Of a stretch of 64,000 nucleotides of DNA, positions 37,145-48,684 are shown one piece after another. Position 1 is the stretch's first letter; each line of letters begins with the position of its first letter. The notes below the pieces were generated by a model that had not been told where the DNA came from, made no database searches, and saw only the letters and a list, made by a program, of their open reading frames with translations. Source of the stretch: Spinacia oleracea (taxonomy: Eukaryota; Streptophyta; Magnoliopsida; Caryophyllales; Amaranthaceae); contig NC_079487.1 in NCBI RefSeq assembly GCF_020520425.1, positions 42,477,219 to 42,541,218 on the forward strand. Direction: 5' to 3'. Both the position numbers and the translations under genes were made by a program.

Positions 37145-40100
37145 ATGTCCAGATTTGGAGGGAAGACGCCTTCTAATCATGATGATACGACTCCAAATGA
37201 TTATGAACAACAAAGACTCAGGCATATTAAATCTAACAAGCTGAAAATGCAAACTTTAGGTATAAAGCGCATTGCTGCTTGTGTGACAAGTTTGGTGGAT
37301 AGCTCAAAACCTCAGAAAAGACGACAAAAATGTAATTTTACACTTGAGAAAGATGGTGACTATGTGCCTGACGAGGATGAGGAAGATGAGCGTGAGGATC
37401 AAACTCAAATTATGACTACAAATAAAAAGGTACGTTCTACTTCCGTGTTTCATCTTGTTCACTGCCCATCCATTATGTTCCTCTCCTTCTTTTGTCTTTA
37501 TTTTTTTGTCTTTTCTTTATTTGATGCTTTCTTTCTCTCCATCTACTCTTTTGGTTATAACTTGCCTGTAGTCTCCTGTCGAATGCTATTATATTTCTTT
37601 CTTCTCAGTTGTTGATGTTTATTTTATATTTCTAGCCTAGAATTATCTTGAGTGCTATTCCTTGCTTATGTTTTATGCGCCTGGAAGTTGACTGTTAGTT
37701 TGGTTTTTGGTTTTGGGAAGCTGACTGTTAGTTTGGTTTTGGAAAGCTGAGTGTGAGTTTGGCTTTGGGAAGTTGACTGTTAGTTTGCTATTGCTTGCTT
37801 GCTTCTGTTACATGCGCCTCGAAGTTTAGTGTTGTTTTCCTGTTCTAAGTTGGTTTGTCTTGGTCTAATGGGATGCCTCTTGTTCAGTTGAGTAAAAGGA
37901 GGTTTATGTTGGACTTGCAGAACCCTGCACAAGCTGTTGTGTTGATGTTCCTGATCTTCTCATTTCTGTTTGCTGCTCTAATTTTGTTTTTAGAAATTAG
38001 AATATTGAACTGGGGGGAAAAACGGGGCATGCGTCTTAACTACCAAAATAAGTAAACCAGGAGATATAAGCAAACCGGGAGTCTAAATGATTTTTAGTAT
38101 GTTCAGTTTAATTACCTAATTCACTTACCCTTCCCTGTGAACTGATACACTTATTTTGACAAAATTATTTCATTCATCTAATCTTTATAGCTGAAAGATG
38201 ATTGCATAAAAGAGCTAAAGGCTTTTGATGATACAAAGATGGGAGTGAAAGGGGTAGTAGCTTCAGGTTTGTAAATTGTTCCTAAAATTTTCATTCGTCC
38301 ATCTGACGAGCTTTTAGAAGAACTGAGGACTCCATGTTGTCAATCTCCAAGTTCATGTGATAAATATCGAAGGATCTGTTTTCATATTTCCATCATTATC
38401 GGTTTATTAGTAGTGCACAACAATGCCATTAAGTTTCTGCAACTTGTTAACTCAAGCACTCATTGCCATCATTTCTTTTAGTCTTTAAATTTATATTACT
38501 AGACAAGGTTCACTAAATTTATCCTAAACTTGCAGCTCTTAGTTATGAGCAACTGTCAGAAGCTCAGAAATTCCAATTCTGCACTATTTGCCTCATATAC
38601 TTGATCACAGTAGCTAGAATACAGTTTGGAAGTTGCTAAAGGATGAAAATCCAAATTAAACATAAAAAATTTGCCTCTGAATCCAGCTCAGTGTCTACTC
38701 AGACTCGCAGGCCACACCACAAATCATGCTCAACCGAATTTAAGAACAGAATTTCGGGAGGAAGAGCTAAAGCAGAATAAAAGACTTCAACATACACCAG
38801 GGAATATAAGAGGAAATTCAACTGAATTCTCTTATCATGTTCTGGGCCATTTCTGACCTGTCAAGCCTTGCAACCTCTGTCTTTAGAGTTCAGACCCATC
38901 AGCCCCTAACTTGCAGTATTCTGTTCATTTCTGTAATGTTCAACTGAACATTGGACCAGCAATATTATCTCAACTGAGAGCTAGTAAAAGTCTTCCACAC
39001 AATGTCAGACCCATGACAGTTTAGCAAGAGACTTTTAGAATTAAGATCTGATAGTTCACTCCCTTTTCTTAAGTTGGTATAGCCTTAAAGTTCAAAGTGA
39101 AAGAGAGAACAAATCAACATTCAGATTACTAGGAGGGAAACAACAGGTCAGAGTCACTCATAAGAAGTCAGTGTCAACATGTACAATAATGTAAAAATAT
39201 CAAAATTGAAATTATCATCAAAGCTCATAAGTAGTCAGTTTTTCTAAACACTGACATGGCAAATAATCATAAGACTGATTGAGTCGGTTTGCGTAGCAAT
39301 TCCAGATTCTTTGTTGCAAACTGAACAACTTGCCTTGTTCAGTTTCAGCAAGCTGTGGTGTGGTAAGATTAACTGTGGTCTATTGCAGCAAGTTGAACAT
39401 AAACTTGTTTTGCTATGATTACAGATTTGAAAACCATCCAGAAGTTATTGTTGAACCTGCAAGAGATGATGTTGTTCAGGTTGCTAATTCTATGAAGCTA
39501 TTTTTTCCTTTTTGTTTCCTGCTGCATGAAATTGTTTGAGGCTTTATGATTGATCAAGTTTCTCCGGCTGCTTGCTGGTCAACTTATAGTAGTTTGTCCT
39601 GAAAATAGCATCTGAACTTGTGATTGCTGTCATGTTCAAAACAGATGTAATCTCTCACCAATTGCTTTTCTTATAACTTTAAGGTATTGGGGCCTTTTCT
39701 ACAACAGATAGTGGTTCTCTGCTCAATGACCGCATAGTTGTTTAACGCGAACCAAATAGTTCTTTGCCGAGTTGATTAAGAAAAAACTTCCAAGCACTTT
39801 CAGCTGTTGGGTCAAGTCTCTTGTTAATTTGTCTTATTGTGTTGTGACTCCCATTAACCAGTAAAATGAAGTAAAGTTGTGTATTTGATGAAAGTAGCCG
39901 AATTACCAAATTATACTAAAAAAGATGGGACTTTGCCACATTGGTATAAGAAAATCTTCAGTGGCTTTTTGGTAACTGAATAAGTATGCTGTCAAATAAA
40001 CTTGAATTTTAGCCAGAATAGTATCCATTCAATATTCTTAATTCTTCTATGCTATTATTTTCTGTCATTAGTTGTAACATTAACCTCATTGCTTAAGGAC

Positions 40101-42866
40101 CCTGTTACAATTAGGGAATTGTGGCCTGGTGCAGTTAGTGAGAGACAACTATACCTAGGAATAAGTAGGAATTCTACATAATTGCACGCGCCTCATCATC
40201 TTTCTTTTTCCTGGAAAATCTGGTTATTTAACGCAGTGCATTTTTATATTATAATTGACATCACTTTTATTTTTATACAATGTGGTACAAGAATTACAAG
40301 CCATAGACTGCAGTACTACAAAGAGTGAAAGAGCTATTCAAACATCATCACAAATTACGATCAGAGGATGAACCTCGGATGATGAACCAACTTACTTTTT
40401 ATTTGATTTTTTTTCAGGTTAAAAATAATGAGATCAAAGGAGGAGGGAAAAAAAACAAATTTATTGCACCGATGTCAGTTGCCAAGTTATTAAGATCAAG
40501 ACTGAACAAGGAAAAACAAGCAGCACATGGAACAAAAGAAGTGGGAACAATTAAAGAAACCCTCTCAACTTTACAAGAAGGTTTATTTATTTGCTCAGTA
40601 GAGTTTGAATGTTATTTCGTATATGATTAAAGTACACATTTATTAGAAATTGACGAATCTTTAATTCACGTTTGCTAGACCTTCAACGACAAAAGACGTT
40701 AAAGGATAGGCAAAGCAATAATCTCCATAGAGGTATAAGTTATTCTTTTTATTTGGTAAATAAGCATTATATTAATAATTGCAGCACATTCCCCCTACCC
40801 CACCCCCACCTATCAGGTAAAATATTTTATTTCATAACATGTATTAAATCTACATATTCTGATACTTAACATGAAAATACAGTTGATTTAGAGCATGATG
40901 AGAGGCAACTTGTTGAGAACAATGATAATAATGCTTTAGAAGATCAAGAAGGCGGTAAGGATCTAGACGAGACAAGAAACTATGGTTTAGAAAATCAAGA
41001 AAATAATATCATTTCAAACACGTTGAGAAATCATGACGAGGAGACACTTGCTGACAAGGAGGGGGGAGAGGATAATTCTGGTATGACTTATTTTATACTC
41101 TCTAATTTAATATTCTTTCTTCTTTGCAATGGTATTTAGTCAGGTTTAAACTATATATACATGTATTACAGCAAACAAGAAAAAGAAGAAAACATACAAG
41201 ACCGTCACTCCTAGAGGCCCTACAAGAAATCTTCAAATGGCAAGAATGAGACCCGGTGAGAAGAAAAAAGTGGATTTCAACATAAAAGGCCAACCTATTG
41301 GTGTGAATAGAGCTTGTCTTGCAAGTTATTGTGGCTCCCTTGTTAGAGATCCTCTTAATGCCCCACTTCAAAAGTTGAAAGTATTTTCAGAAATTCCAGA
41401 AGAGAATAAGGAGAAGATGTGGGATCTTGTTCTGGTATAAGTTTTTCTTGTTTAGTAATAAATATTTTTCATATACTTTTCGTGCCGTATTTGTTTTTAC
41501 TAAGAGTTGTACTTTTGTTTGCAAGGAAAAAATCGATATTGGACTTGAGGATGATCAAGATGAAGGGGAACGTGAAAAAATAAAAAAAGAAAGGAAAACA
41601 TACATCATGGGGTCTTTGAATAAAAAATACAGGAATTATCGTGCAAGACTGAAAGCTGATTATTATGATATTGAGAGCACAGACGAGGAGAAGCTTAAAG
41701 AAGAAAATAGGCCACCAAATGTTGACAAAGATGACTGGGAATGGCTTGTTGAGTACTTTGGATCAGACGAGTTTAAGGTAATTACGTATAATATTAATCT
41801 TTTTCCGTATATCCCTCCCCGATCTTTCTACTTCTCATTTTCCAATTATATTTACATAATATAGGGTAAAAGTACAAGAAATACCAAAAATCGATCTTAC
41901 CAAGATGCCGGACACACTTCTGGTACAAAGAGTTTTGCTCAAAAAGTTGAAGACATGGTAATACTCTCTGCTTGCTATGATTTTTGTATTAATAAAAAAA
42001 GAGTAAAATATCAATTTGCTAATCTATTTTTCGTTTGTAAAACTAGTTCGAACGTGACAAAGTAATGCCGACCATGCTGAAATTGTACGAAGAAACTCAT
42101 TCAAAAAATGATAAGACACCGGTTACTGAAGTGGCAAAAGAAACAATGGTAAGAAATGAATGCTTGATATATATACTAATTGCTAATTGTTAATGCATTT
42201 TAATTTTCCCATCAACACTTCTGTTAGTTACATAAGCCAATGTTAGAACTTGAAAAATAAAGGCTTCTATGAAACAATGTGTAGTGGTTATGTGTTTCTC
42301 AATCTTTTAGTAATGTTTAACGATTTTTTTTGCGCAGTCAAAAATGAAAGAGCTTTTAGCGCAACGTGAGGCGGGAGAAATAAAGATGACAGATGAAGAA
42401 ATCTATGCAAAAGTTAAACCCATTGGTAAACGCGGTCGTGATCGTGGCAAGGGAGTAAGCCCCTCTATTACATCATTATATGGGTCATTCAGTGAAGGAG
42501 AAAAACTGCGAAAAGAAGCTAATGAGGCAAAGATTGAGGCAAAGGAGGCCAATGAGAAAAATGAAGCACTTACTAAAGAGATGAAAGTGATGAAAAAAAA
42601 TATGGAACTTATGAAAGGGTTCATGGGAAAAATATTTGATCGTTTGGGTTTTGATATGGATGAGGTAATTTGTTAATTAAAACCATTATATGCTAGTAGT
42701 ATATTTAGTTTTTTCTTAATTTTTTTTAATTATTAATATATATTACATTATAATTCTATAATGGCAGTTGTATGCGGAAGGGGATGGGGATGGGGATGGG
42801 GATGGGGATGAGGATGAGGTTGAGGATGAGGATGTGGACGAAGAGCATGGTGAGGTGTTACGCTGA
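37145..42866 (+). CDS. TnpA-like CACTA protein (Transposase_24 family), ~12 exons
   Basis: Exons supported by frame and splice sites: 37145-37429, 38191-38266, 40418-40580, 40679-40732, 40883-41080, 41172-41434, 41526-41777, 41865-41957, 42047-42148, 42338-42664, 42768-42866 (TGA 42864-42866). A further exon at about 39425-39479 (open as HPEVIVEPARDDVVQ) joins the next exon in frame, but its link to the exon at 38191 needs another piece. The core (GPTRNLQMARMRPGEKKK, GQPIGVNRACLASYCGSLVR, NKEKMWDLVLEKIDI, SLNKKYRNYRARLKADYYD) matches the plant Ptta/En/Spm Transposase_24 domain. A C-terminal coiled coil (KLRKEANEAKIEAKEANEK) and an acidic GDGDGDGDEDE tail follow. TNPA-type proteins bind subterminal repeats and bring transposon ends together; that role is inferred. 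Confidence 0.8.
37672..37835 (+). repeat. ~36-bp tandem repeats in TnpA-like intron 1
   Basis: GAAGTTGACTGTTAGTTTGG and near copies (GAAGCTGACTG, AAGCTGAGTG) recur about four times. Confidence 0.7.
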
Positions 42867-43195
42867 TCTGTTGCTGCTGTTACGTTGATTTGCTTTTGTT
42901 GTTACGCTGTAAACTGCTGTTGCTGTAAGTGCTGTTGCTGTTGCTATTGCTGTAAGTGCTGCTGCTGTTGCTGTTGCTGTAAGTGTTGTTGCTGTTGCTG
43001 TAACTGTTGTTTCTGTTGCTGTCGTTGTTGCTATTGCTGTTGCTGTAACTGCTGTAAGTTGTTGCTGCTGCTACTGTTGCTGTAAGCTGCTGTAAGCTGC
43101 TGCTGTTGTTGCTGTAAGCTGCTGCTGTATGCTGCTGTCTTGCTGCTGCTGTTGTTGCTGTAAGCTGCTGCTGTATGCTGCTGTCTTGCTGCTAT
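42867..43195 (+). repeat. CTG/TTG triplet-type tract after TnpA-like stop
   Basis: GCTGTTGCTGTAAGTGCTG-type words run for ~330 bp straight after the TGA codon, in the probable 3' UTR. The last ~100 bp contain a duplicated TGCTGTATGCTGCTGTCTTG block. A GGGGAT hexamer repeat just before it (42780-42810) encodes the acidic tail. Confidence 0.85.
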
Positions 43196-43499
43196 TTTTC
43201 CGTTTTGTTAGACTTTTGGTTTGACTTTTCAGTGACTATTTTTATGCACCAATCTAGGGAAATTTAAACCGTCAGGAGTGATAGTAATATCCGAATATAC
43301 CAATCAGACATCTTCTAAGACATGTTATTTTTGTGGTTTTTGTTTGTTTTGGGCTTGCTCGTTGTTGCAAGCTCTAAGGTGTTTTTTTGTTTGAGATTGG
43401 ACAACAATTGATGTTTTTATTGTTAATAATATTATTGAAGTTGATAAATATTCGATTCTTATGAAATTTGGTGGTTACTTTTGTTATTTTATCAATACA
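43196..43499. other. Spacer before right subterminal array
   Basis: AT-rich, no gene. Probably the end of the TnpA-like 3' UTR and spacer. Confidence 0.4.
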
Positions 43500-44151
43500 C
43501 TAGCTTTATTTTCGCTACCTCTAAATACCTTTTATGACAATATAAAATTGCATCTAAATATCATTATTTTAAAAACAAGATGTTACCTCTAATTATATAT
43601 AAAGGCATAATTAAATGGTTGCCCCTAAATATACGTCGTTTTAGAAACAACCGTTTATACTGCCTCTAATTATATTTCGAGGCAAAACCATATGGCTGCC
43701 CCTAAATGTATAGTGTCTTTAGAATCAACTTTTACTATTGCCTCTAAATATATTTTGATGCAAGGATATATGTAGCCTCTAATTGTATTTTGTGACAAGA
43801 ATATACAGATGCCTCTAATTATATTTCGAGGCAATAATACGTGGTTGCTTCTAATTATATTTTGAGGCAAAGATATATTGTTGCCTCTAATTATATTTTG
43901 AGGCAAGTATAAATGGATGCCTCTAATTATATTTTGAGGCAATAATATGGAGTTGCCTCTAATTATATTTTGAGGCAAGGATATATGGTTGCCTCTAAAT
44001 ATATGGGATTTTAGAAGCAACACATTGTGTTGCCTCAAAAGGGGCCTTTAGAGGCAACCAATAATTAGCGACGGACTTATTAGAGGCATCCACTTTTTTG
44101 CTTCAAAAACCCATTAGAGGCTAAATCCCTATTTTTAGAGGCAATTATGAC
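43500..44151 (+). repeat. CACTA right subterminal repeat array
   Basis: About 12 units of ~45 bp. The typical unit is TTGCCTCTAATTATATTT followed by GAGGCAA, so each unit is itself a hairpin with a GCCTC/GAGGC stem. Spacers read ATATATGG. The GCCCCTA/GCCTCTA core is shared with the left array, but the hairpin design differs. Confidence 0.85.
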
Positions 44152-44181
44152 TTGCCCCTGTATCCGATTTTTCTAGTAGTG
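44152..44181 (-). repeat. CACTA right terminal inverted repeat
   Basis: Reverse complement begins CACTACTAGAAAA and continues GGATACAGGGGCAA. It is followed by the GTC duplication at 44182-44184. Confidence 0.9.
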
Positions 44182-44184
44182 GTC

Positions 44185-44475
44185 GTGATTCGCACATTGG
44201 CCCCCGTACTTAGGTATTCCAAGTATGTATAAGATAAGGGTGGCCACCCATCCCTTGAGGACTTTGTGAAGTGTATTGAATGCGAATCATGTGAACTTAT
44301 ATGTTGGGAATTCATGTTTGATGTGTAGACAAGCATGTGATTATTATTATTGAATCTATGTGAACGAGCATGTTATGAATTGAATTATGCTTTATAGATT
44401 CTGTTGAACTATCATGTTATGGACTTTTATAATCGTTGAATTATGTCAAGCATGTTGTTCAAATTGTATACCACG
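44185..44475 (+). mobile_element. LTR of the TGTAATACCTCG family, right part
   Basis: CGTGATTCGCACATTGGCCC resumes the LTR interrupted at 24440 and aligns with 49670-49930 of the solo LTR at 48685 (shared CTTAGGTATTC, CATGTTGTTCAA). Similarity stops near 44470, so the LTR lacks its last ~1.2 kb. Confidence 0.65.
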
Positions 44476-45070
44476 TGACACCCTCTTAAAAATTCCTTTT
44501 ATTTTAAGGAAAAATTGTGGAAAAGACCTTCTACAATACATTTTTTGTTAAAAAAAACTTTAAACTTTTTTTTGTGAAAAATCACCTTATATATTAATAT
44601 TATTACATGATTCCGACCAAAAAGCCAAGTTTTCGGGAAATAAATTTTAAAAGGTATTTCCTCACAAATTTGCGTTTTTAAAATAATGAAATCTTTCACA
44701 ACCTTCTCTAGATTTATAACTGAACGTTCTTTAACATTTTTTAAATCTCGATTCATCAAAAATCCACAACTTAGTAAATTGTCCTTTCAATTTCTATATA
44801 AACATCCAATTATTTAATCTACTAAAAATAATACTCGTGCATCGAACTAGCCTAAAACTAGTTAGTACGTATCTAATTTCTAATAATAATAATAATAATA
44901 ATAATGTAATACATAGTATTTTTGATAAATTTTTTTACTAAACTAGTTTATTTTTTTTTATTTTTTTTGGAAAGGAAAGATACAGTAAAAGTTAGGATAG
45001 TCTTCTCTCAAGAATATATCCTAACTTATCTAAAGATATAAAATAAGAAAATTTACTATCTACGTATGGA
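44476..45070. other. AT-rich DNA without gene
   Basis: No coding region. A (TAA)n microsatellite lies at 44881-44905. Confidence 0.5.
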
Positions 45071-45074
45071 TCAA

Positions 45075-45366
45075 TTTCTAGGTGCGTCTGTGACCTAAGG
45101 CGGCAACATAATCTGTTGCACAATTAGCTTCCCTGTAAACGTGGCGGGAATAAATATTGTCGAAATGATTCAGTAGTTGTTTGACATCATTCATTAATAC
45201 CTGTATCTTCCACGGGCATTGCGTTTTTCCTTGCAAAATATTTATGATTAATAAATTATCCCCCACAATGAAAATATGTCGTATGTTATTTTCGATGGCT
45301 AATAGAAGACCATTACGAAGAGCTATTGCTTCAGCAAGAAGTGGAGAGGAGGTTCCAAGATTGTAG
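45075..45366 (-). pseudogene. LINE-type RNase H fragment
   Basis: One minus-strand frame reads SSPLLAEAIALRNGLLLAIE, then FIVGDNLLIINIL and RHVYREANCATDYVAALGHR. This is the C-terminal half of the RVT_3 RNase H domain found in plant LINEs and in domesticated relatives (E, then D of VGD, then the NCATDYVA block). It lacks the first catalytic segment and any start codon, so it is a fragment. Confidence 0.8.
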
Positions 45367-45591
45367 GTTACTAAACTAGTTTATTATAGATGCAAAATAT
45401 ATGTGAAGAAGATTTAAATCATCTAGAGGATAAATAAGAAAACATACGGAGTATGTTGAAACATGATACGGAGGAGTACTATTTATAGGTATTTTTGAAA
45501 AGATATTGGCAACTTATTTTTTTTAGTTGAAATGTTTTTTTCCCCTAAATAAGTAAATAACTTACAATCTATCTATATATCTATATAATAT

Positions 45592-46020
45592 ACTAAAAGA
45601 GAGGAAATCAATGTGATGATAACAAATGTCACTCCATGATTCGCCTCTCTTTTAATATAAAAAATAATTAAAAATATTAGTCAAAATTTGTTTGTTTTAT
45701 TTAAGGAAAAATATGCACAAAGAAAATATTATTGATTGGCATTATAAATCTTTAGATTGTGTTGATAATAAACATCTTAAAATATAACATAAAAATATAA
45801 CTTACTAAGATTTTCATTTTTAAAGATTCTTATAATTACGTATAAATAGTTTAATACACAATACGTTATTTTCCCCTCAAACTCCAAATCTATTACATGG
45901 TGCTGACAAGTGTTGTTTTTTATTTGATTATCTTATAATATAAAAAATTATACTAAAAGAGTGGAAATCAATGTAGTGATGACAAATATCACTCATTGAT
46001 TCACCTCTCCTTTAATATAA
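45592..46020. repeat. Two ~66-bp foldbacks of Helitron-end type
   Basis: ACTAAAAGAGAGGAAATCAATG ... pairs with its inverse ATTCGCCTCTCTTTTA at 45592-45657. A diverged second copy is at 45953-46015. They look like two Helitron 5' ends placed head to head. Confidence 0.5.
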
Positions 46021-46021
46021 A

Positions 46022-46327
46022 CTAGTTTTTAGGTCCGGGCGATGCTCCGGGTTACTGCATTAGTAACATTTATATTATTCTTACTTTGTATTTGAAAATA
46101 TTATTAATCAGTTCCTTTTTATTACATTTATTAGTATATTTTTTTTTACAATGATGGCATACAATGTGTTATAGCTCAATGGTATTTAAACGTGAGGTCG
46201 TGGGTTCGAGTCTTACACATGCTACATTTTTAAATATATGAAGTTTACGTGAAAAGAAATAATCACAAACAGAGCGTCACGTGGCACATAAACTTGTTCG
46301 GAAACGCCTTTTAATATATAGTATAGA
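46022..46327 (-). mobile_element. Small Helitron (306 bp, minus strand)
   Basis: On the minus strand it starts TCTATACTATATATTAAAAG (46327, preceded by A) and ends with a CCCGGAGCATCGCCCGG hairpin-like segment, then CTAG (46022-46025, followed by T). A-T target insertion, TC start and CTRR end are the Helitron signature. It is too short to encode anything. Confidence 0.6.
46165..46220 (+). other. tRNA-like segment inside the small Helitron
   Basis: TAGCTCAATGG (A box, 46171-46181) and GGTTCGAGTC (B box, 46203-46212) lie between partly complementary ends TGTGTTA and TTACACA. At ~55 nt the anticodon arm is too short for a functional tRNA. It could be a tRNA relic or a SINE head. Confidence 0.5.
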
Positions 46328-46879
46328 TAATTAAACTTAACAATAATTTATAACAACAAATATTTTACAGCCGTATAATCTCACGCAAATAGTATATTCC
46401 GAAAATACGGGCCGAGAATCGTAATATCAAATGGTTCATTGTTTTTTACCAAATATAATATGCATAACTAACACTTACTAAAGGTTCTACCACGTTAGTT
46501 ATGAATATATAAAAAATTTACTAAAAACTTTCCTATTATAATTTTTGCTTATTTACTTAATTATTCTAATCAAACAAAAGAATTGTCAAATACTCTAGAA
46601 TAGAGTTTTAAAATTCAAAACTGTCTTACAAAAAAAAAAGTTGAGGCTAGGGGTGGGTTTGAGGCGGGTGTGGATACACGGGGGAGGGTGATGAAGAGGG
46701 GATGCATTTTATTTTGCACCTCTCAAAACGGGGATTGGAAGGGATGAAAATCATTCCTATCATTGATGGAGGGGGTATGGATGAGAATAATAGACGGGTG
46801 CGGATGTGCAGGCTAAAAGTTGATTATTTATCGAATATAGGGATGTTAAATTGTTAAATTGGGACAAAGCCAATAACTA

Positions 46880-47270
46880 ACTTTATAAGGGTTAAGAATT
46901 TAAAATCGGTAATGGGATTAAACGGTTTATGGTTTGTAAACGATTCGAATCAAACGAGTTACGGGTTGTAAATGGTTCGATTAAGCGGGTTACGGGTTAA
47001 AACAGTTCGGGTTGTCAATGGGTTTTCCTCGGGTTCAACGGTTCGGATTTAAGCGGATTGGGTTATTAACGGGTTTCAGATCCATTCCGTTCTGGTTGTT
47101 GCTGGAATGGTTTGTTATCGGGTTTCAAATCTAATTGGGTTAATATTTTTCGGTCGGTTCGGGTTGAATATAATCGGATCTGGTTTTGGGTTCCAGCTCG
47201 CGAGTTATTAACGGTTTGGGTTCTAAACGATCGAACCAACCCGACGGGTTCAACGGTTCAGGTTTAGAAT
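46880..47270 (+). repeat. Degenerate CGGGTT / ACGGTT word repeats
   Basis: GGGTT, ACGGTT and TTCGGGTT words recur irregularly over ~390 bp within the Helitron candidate. No coding frame. Confidence 0.6.
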
Positions 47271-47448
47271 TGACATCTCTCATAGTATAGGATGATAACT
47301 ATACCTAATATGAAATCATGGGTAATGCGTGAAAAAGAATAAAATAATCTACGTATTTTTCTATACATGTTTCTTTTTTCTAAATTAAATTAACTTTGCA
47401 CTTAAAGTTAAAATATATAAACCGTGCATCGCACGGGTCCTATACTAA

Positions 47449-48541
47449 TTTCTTTTCTAAACTTTTATCTTCCAGAATTTTATTTTTAAGAATTTGTTCC
47501 GTCCAAAAATATAAATCAAAAGGGGTAGATTTCGTTCAATGAAAACACTAGCGTTTTTCATTTTACCTTCTTCTTACTTGCACACTTACCGAGTTACCGA
47601 CTACATTGCATAGAATTACTCGTAGATGTGCAAGGAGCTTTGTATTAAAAAATAATTGATGTAAATAATTATCTCCGTTCTATGTGTTTAGTGAATTGAA
47701 CTTTTCTTCCTATATTTATTGTGTTGTCTAGTTTTAAAACCAACAAGACAAATACATTGAACATATTTTCCAACCTGAGTATGTATTTACTAGGAGTATA
47801 TACTACTCCGTAAAAAATACATGAGGAATGACACGTGTCACGTCTTGGTGAGTCCTTAGTATTTTTTTAAAAAAAAAAAAATTTAAGAATCTTTTAAAAT
47901 ATTCGATTTTCTGATTTTTTTTTCTTATCCTTTCCTTTAATTTAATATAATAAAAGTATATATATGAAAAAATAAATTATGATTTCATGTATTATGATAA
48001 GGATAAAAAAAATATTATCACAGTTTTTTTTTGATATTACTGTTTCTATAATATACGTAGTAAGCTATTAAGGAAACTCCGTAAAGAAAAATAGCAAAAT
48101 ATTTTTTTGATTTTCATATAAAATTTTCAAAAAAATGTATTACACTCTTAACCTACAAAAGTTAATAAATAAATAAATAAATAACACTGAAATGTATTAT
48201 TATACGACAATACCCAAACAATGTAAAACAAGTGTTAAAAAGTGGGTCAAACAAAATTACTTATAAACCTGAAATCATGTTATATACCCAATTCAGAAAA
48301 TAGAGTAGTATAACTGATATGGTTATCAAATCAATACCATATCCAAAATTTTGGATAGATCGAGGGCACGGGTATGGTTACGGCTATGGATACTATTCAA
48401 ATTCCAAAAGAAAATGATATCTTCTTTATATTTTTCCAACTTAAGTATTTTTATTGAAAAGCTAAACTCCTGAAATCGCACTAATCACTTTACAATCCAA
48501 ATCTAATATATATATATATAATATATATATATATATAATAT

Positions 48542-48606
<65 letters not shown>

Positions 48607-48679
48607 TTACACTCAAATGAAAAAACACCTTAAAATAAGAAGAATGAGAAGGAATCCGGAGCATCCACGTGGTCGGTCA
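47449..48679. other. AT-rich DNA without gene
   Basis: No coding region. A compound microsatellite (AT)n then (AG)n lies at 48509-48605, just before the solo LTR. Confidence 0.5.
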
Positions 48680-48684
48680 AGATC

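Larger units (their letters stand above)
45580..47448 (+). mobile_element. Candidate non-autonomous Helitron
   Basis: The 3' end is convincing: a perfect 6-bp stem CCGTGC-ATC-GCACGG (47422-47436) lies 12 nt before CTAA (47445-47448), which is followed by T. The 5' end TCTATATAATATACTAAAAG at 45580, preceded by A, fits a Helitron 5' TC end, but another candidate exists near 45950. No Rep/helicase is encoded. The small Helitron at 46022-46327 is nested in it. Confidence 0.45.

Noticed and set aside
37145-37615. 213-codon frame as a single-exon gene
   Set aside because: It runs through a good donor site (AAG/GTACGT at 37430) into intron-like hydrophobic sequence; only 37145-37429 is kept as an exon.
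42885-43085. Cysteine-rich 66-codon frame (possible small Cys-rich peptide)
   Set aside because: It is the CTG/TGT triplet tract after the TnpA-like stop read in one frame; there is no signal peptide or cysteine spacing pattern.
46165-46220. Functional tRNA gene
   Set aside because: The box spacing is too short for an anticodon arm and the acceptor stem is imperfect; called a tRNA-like relic instead.
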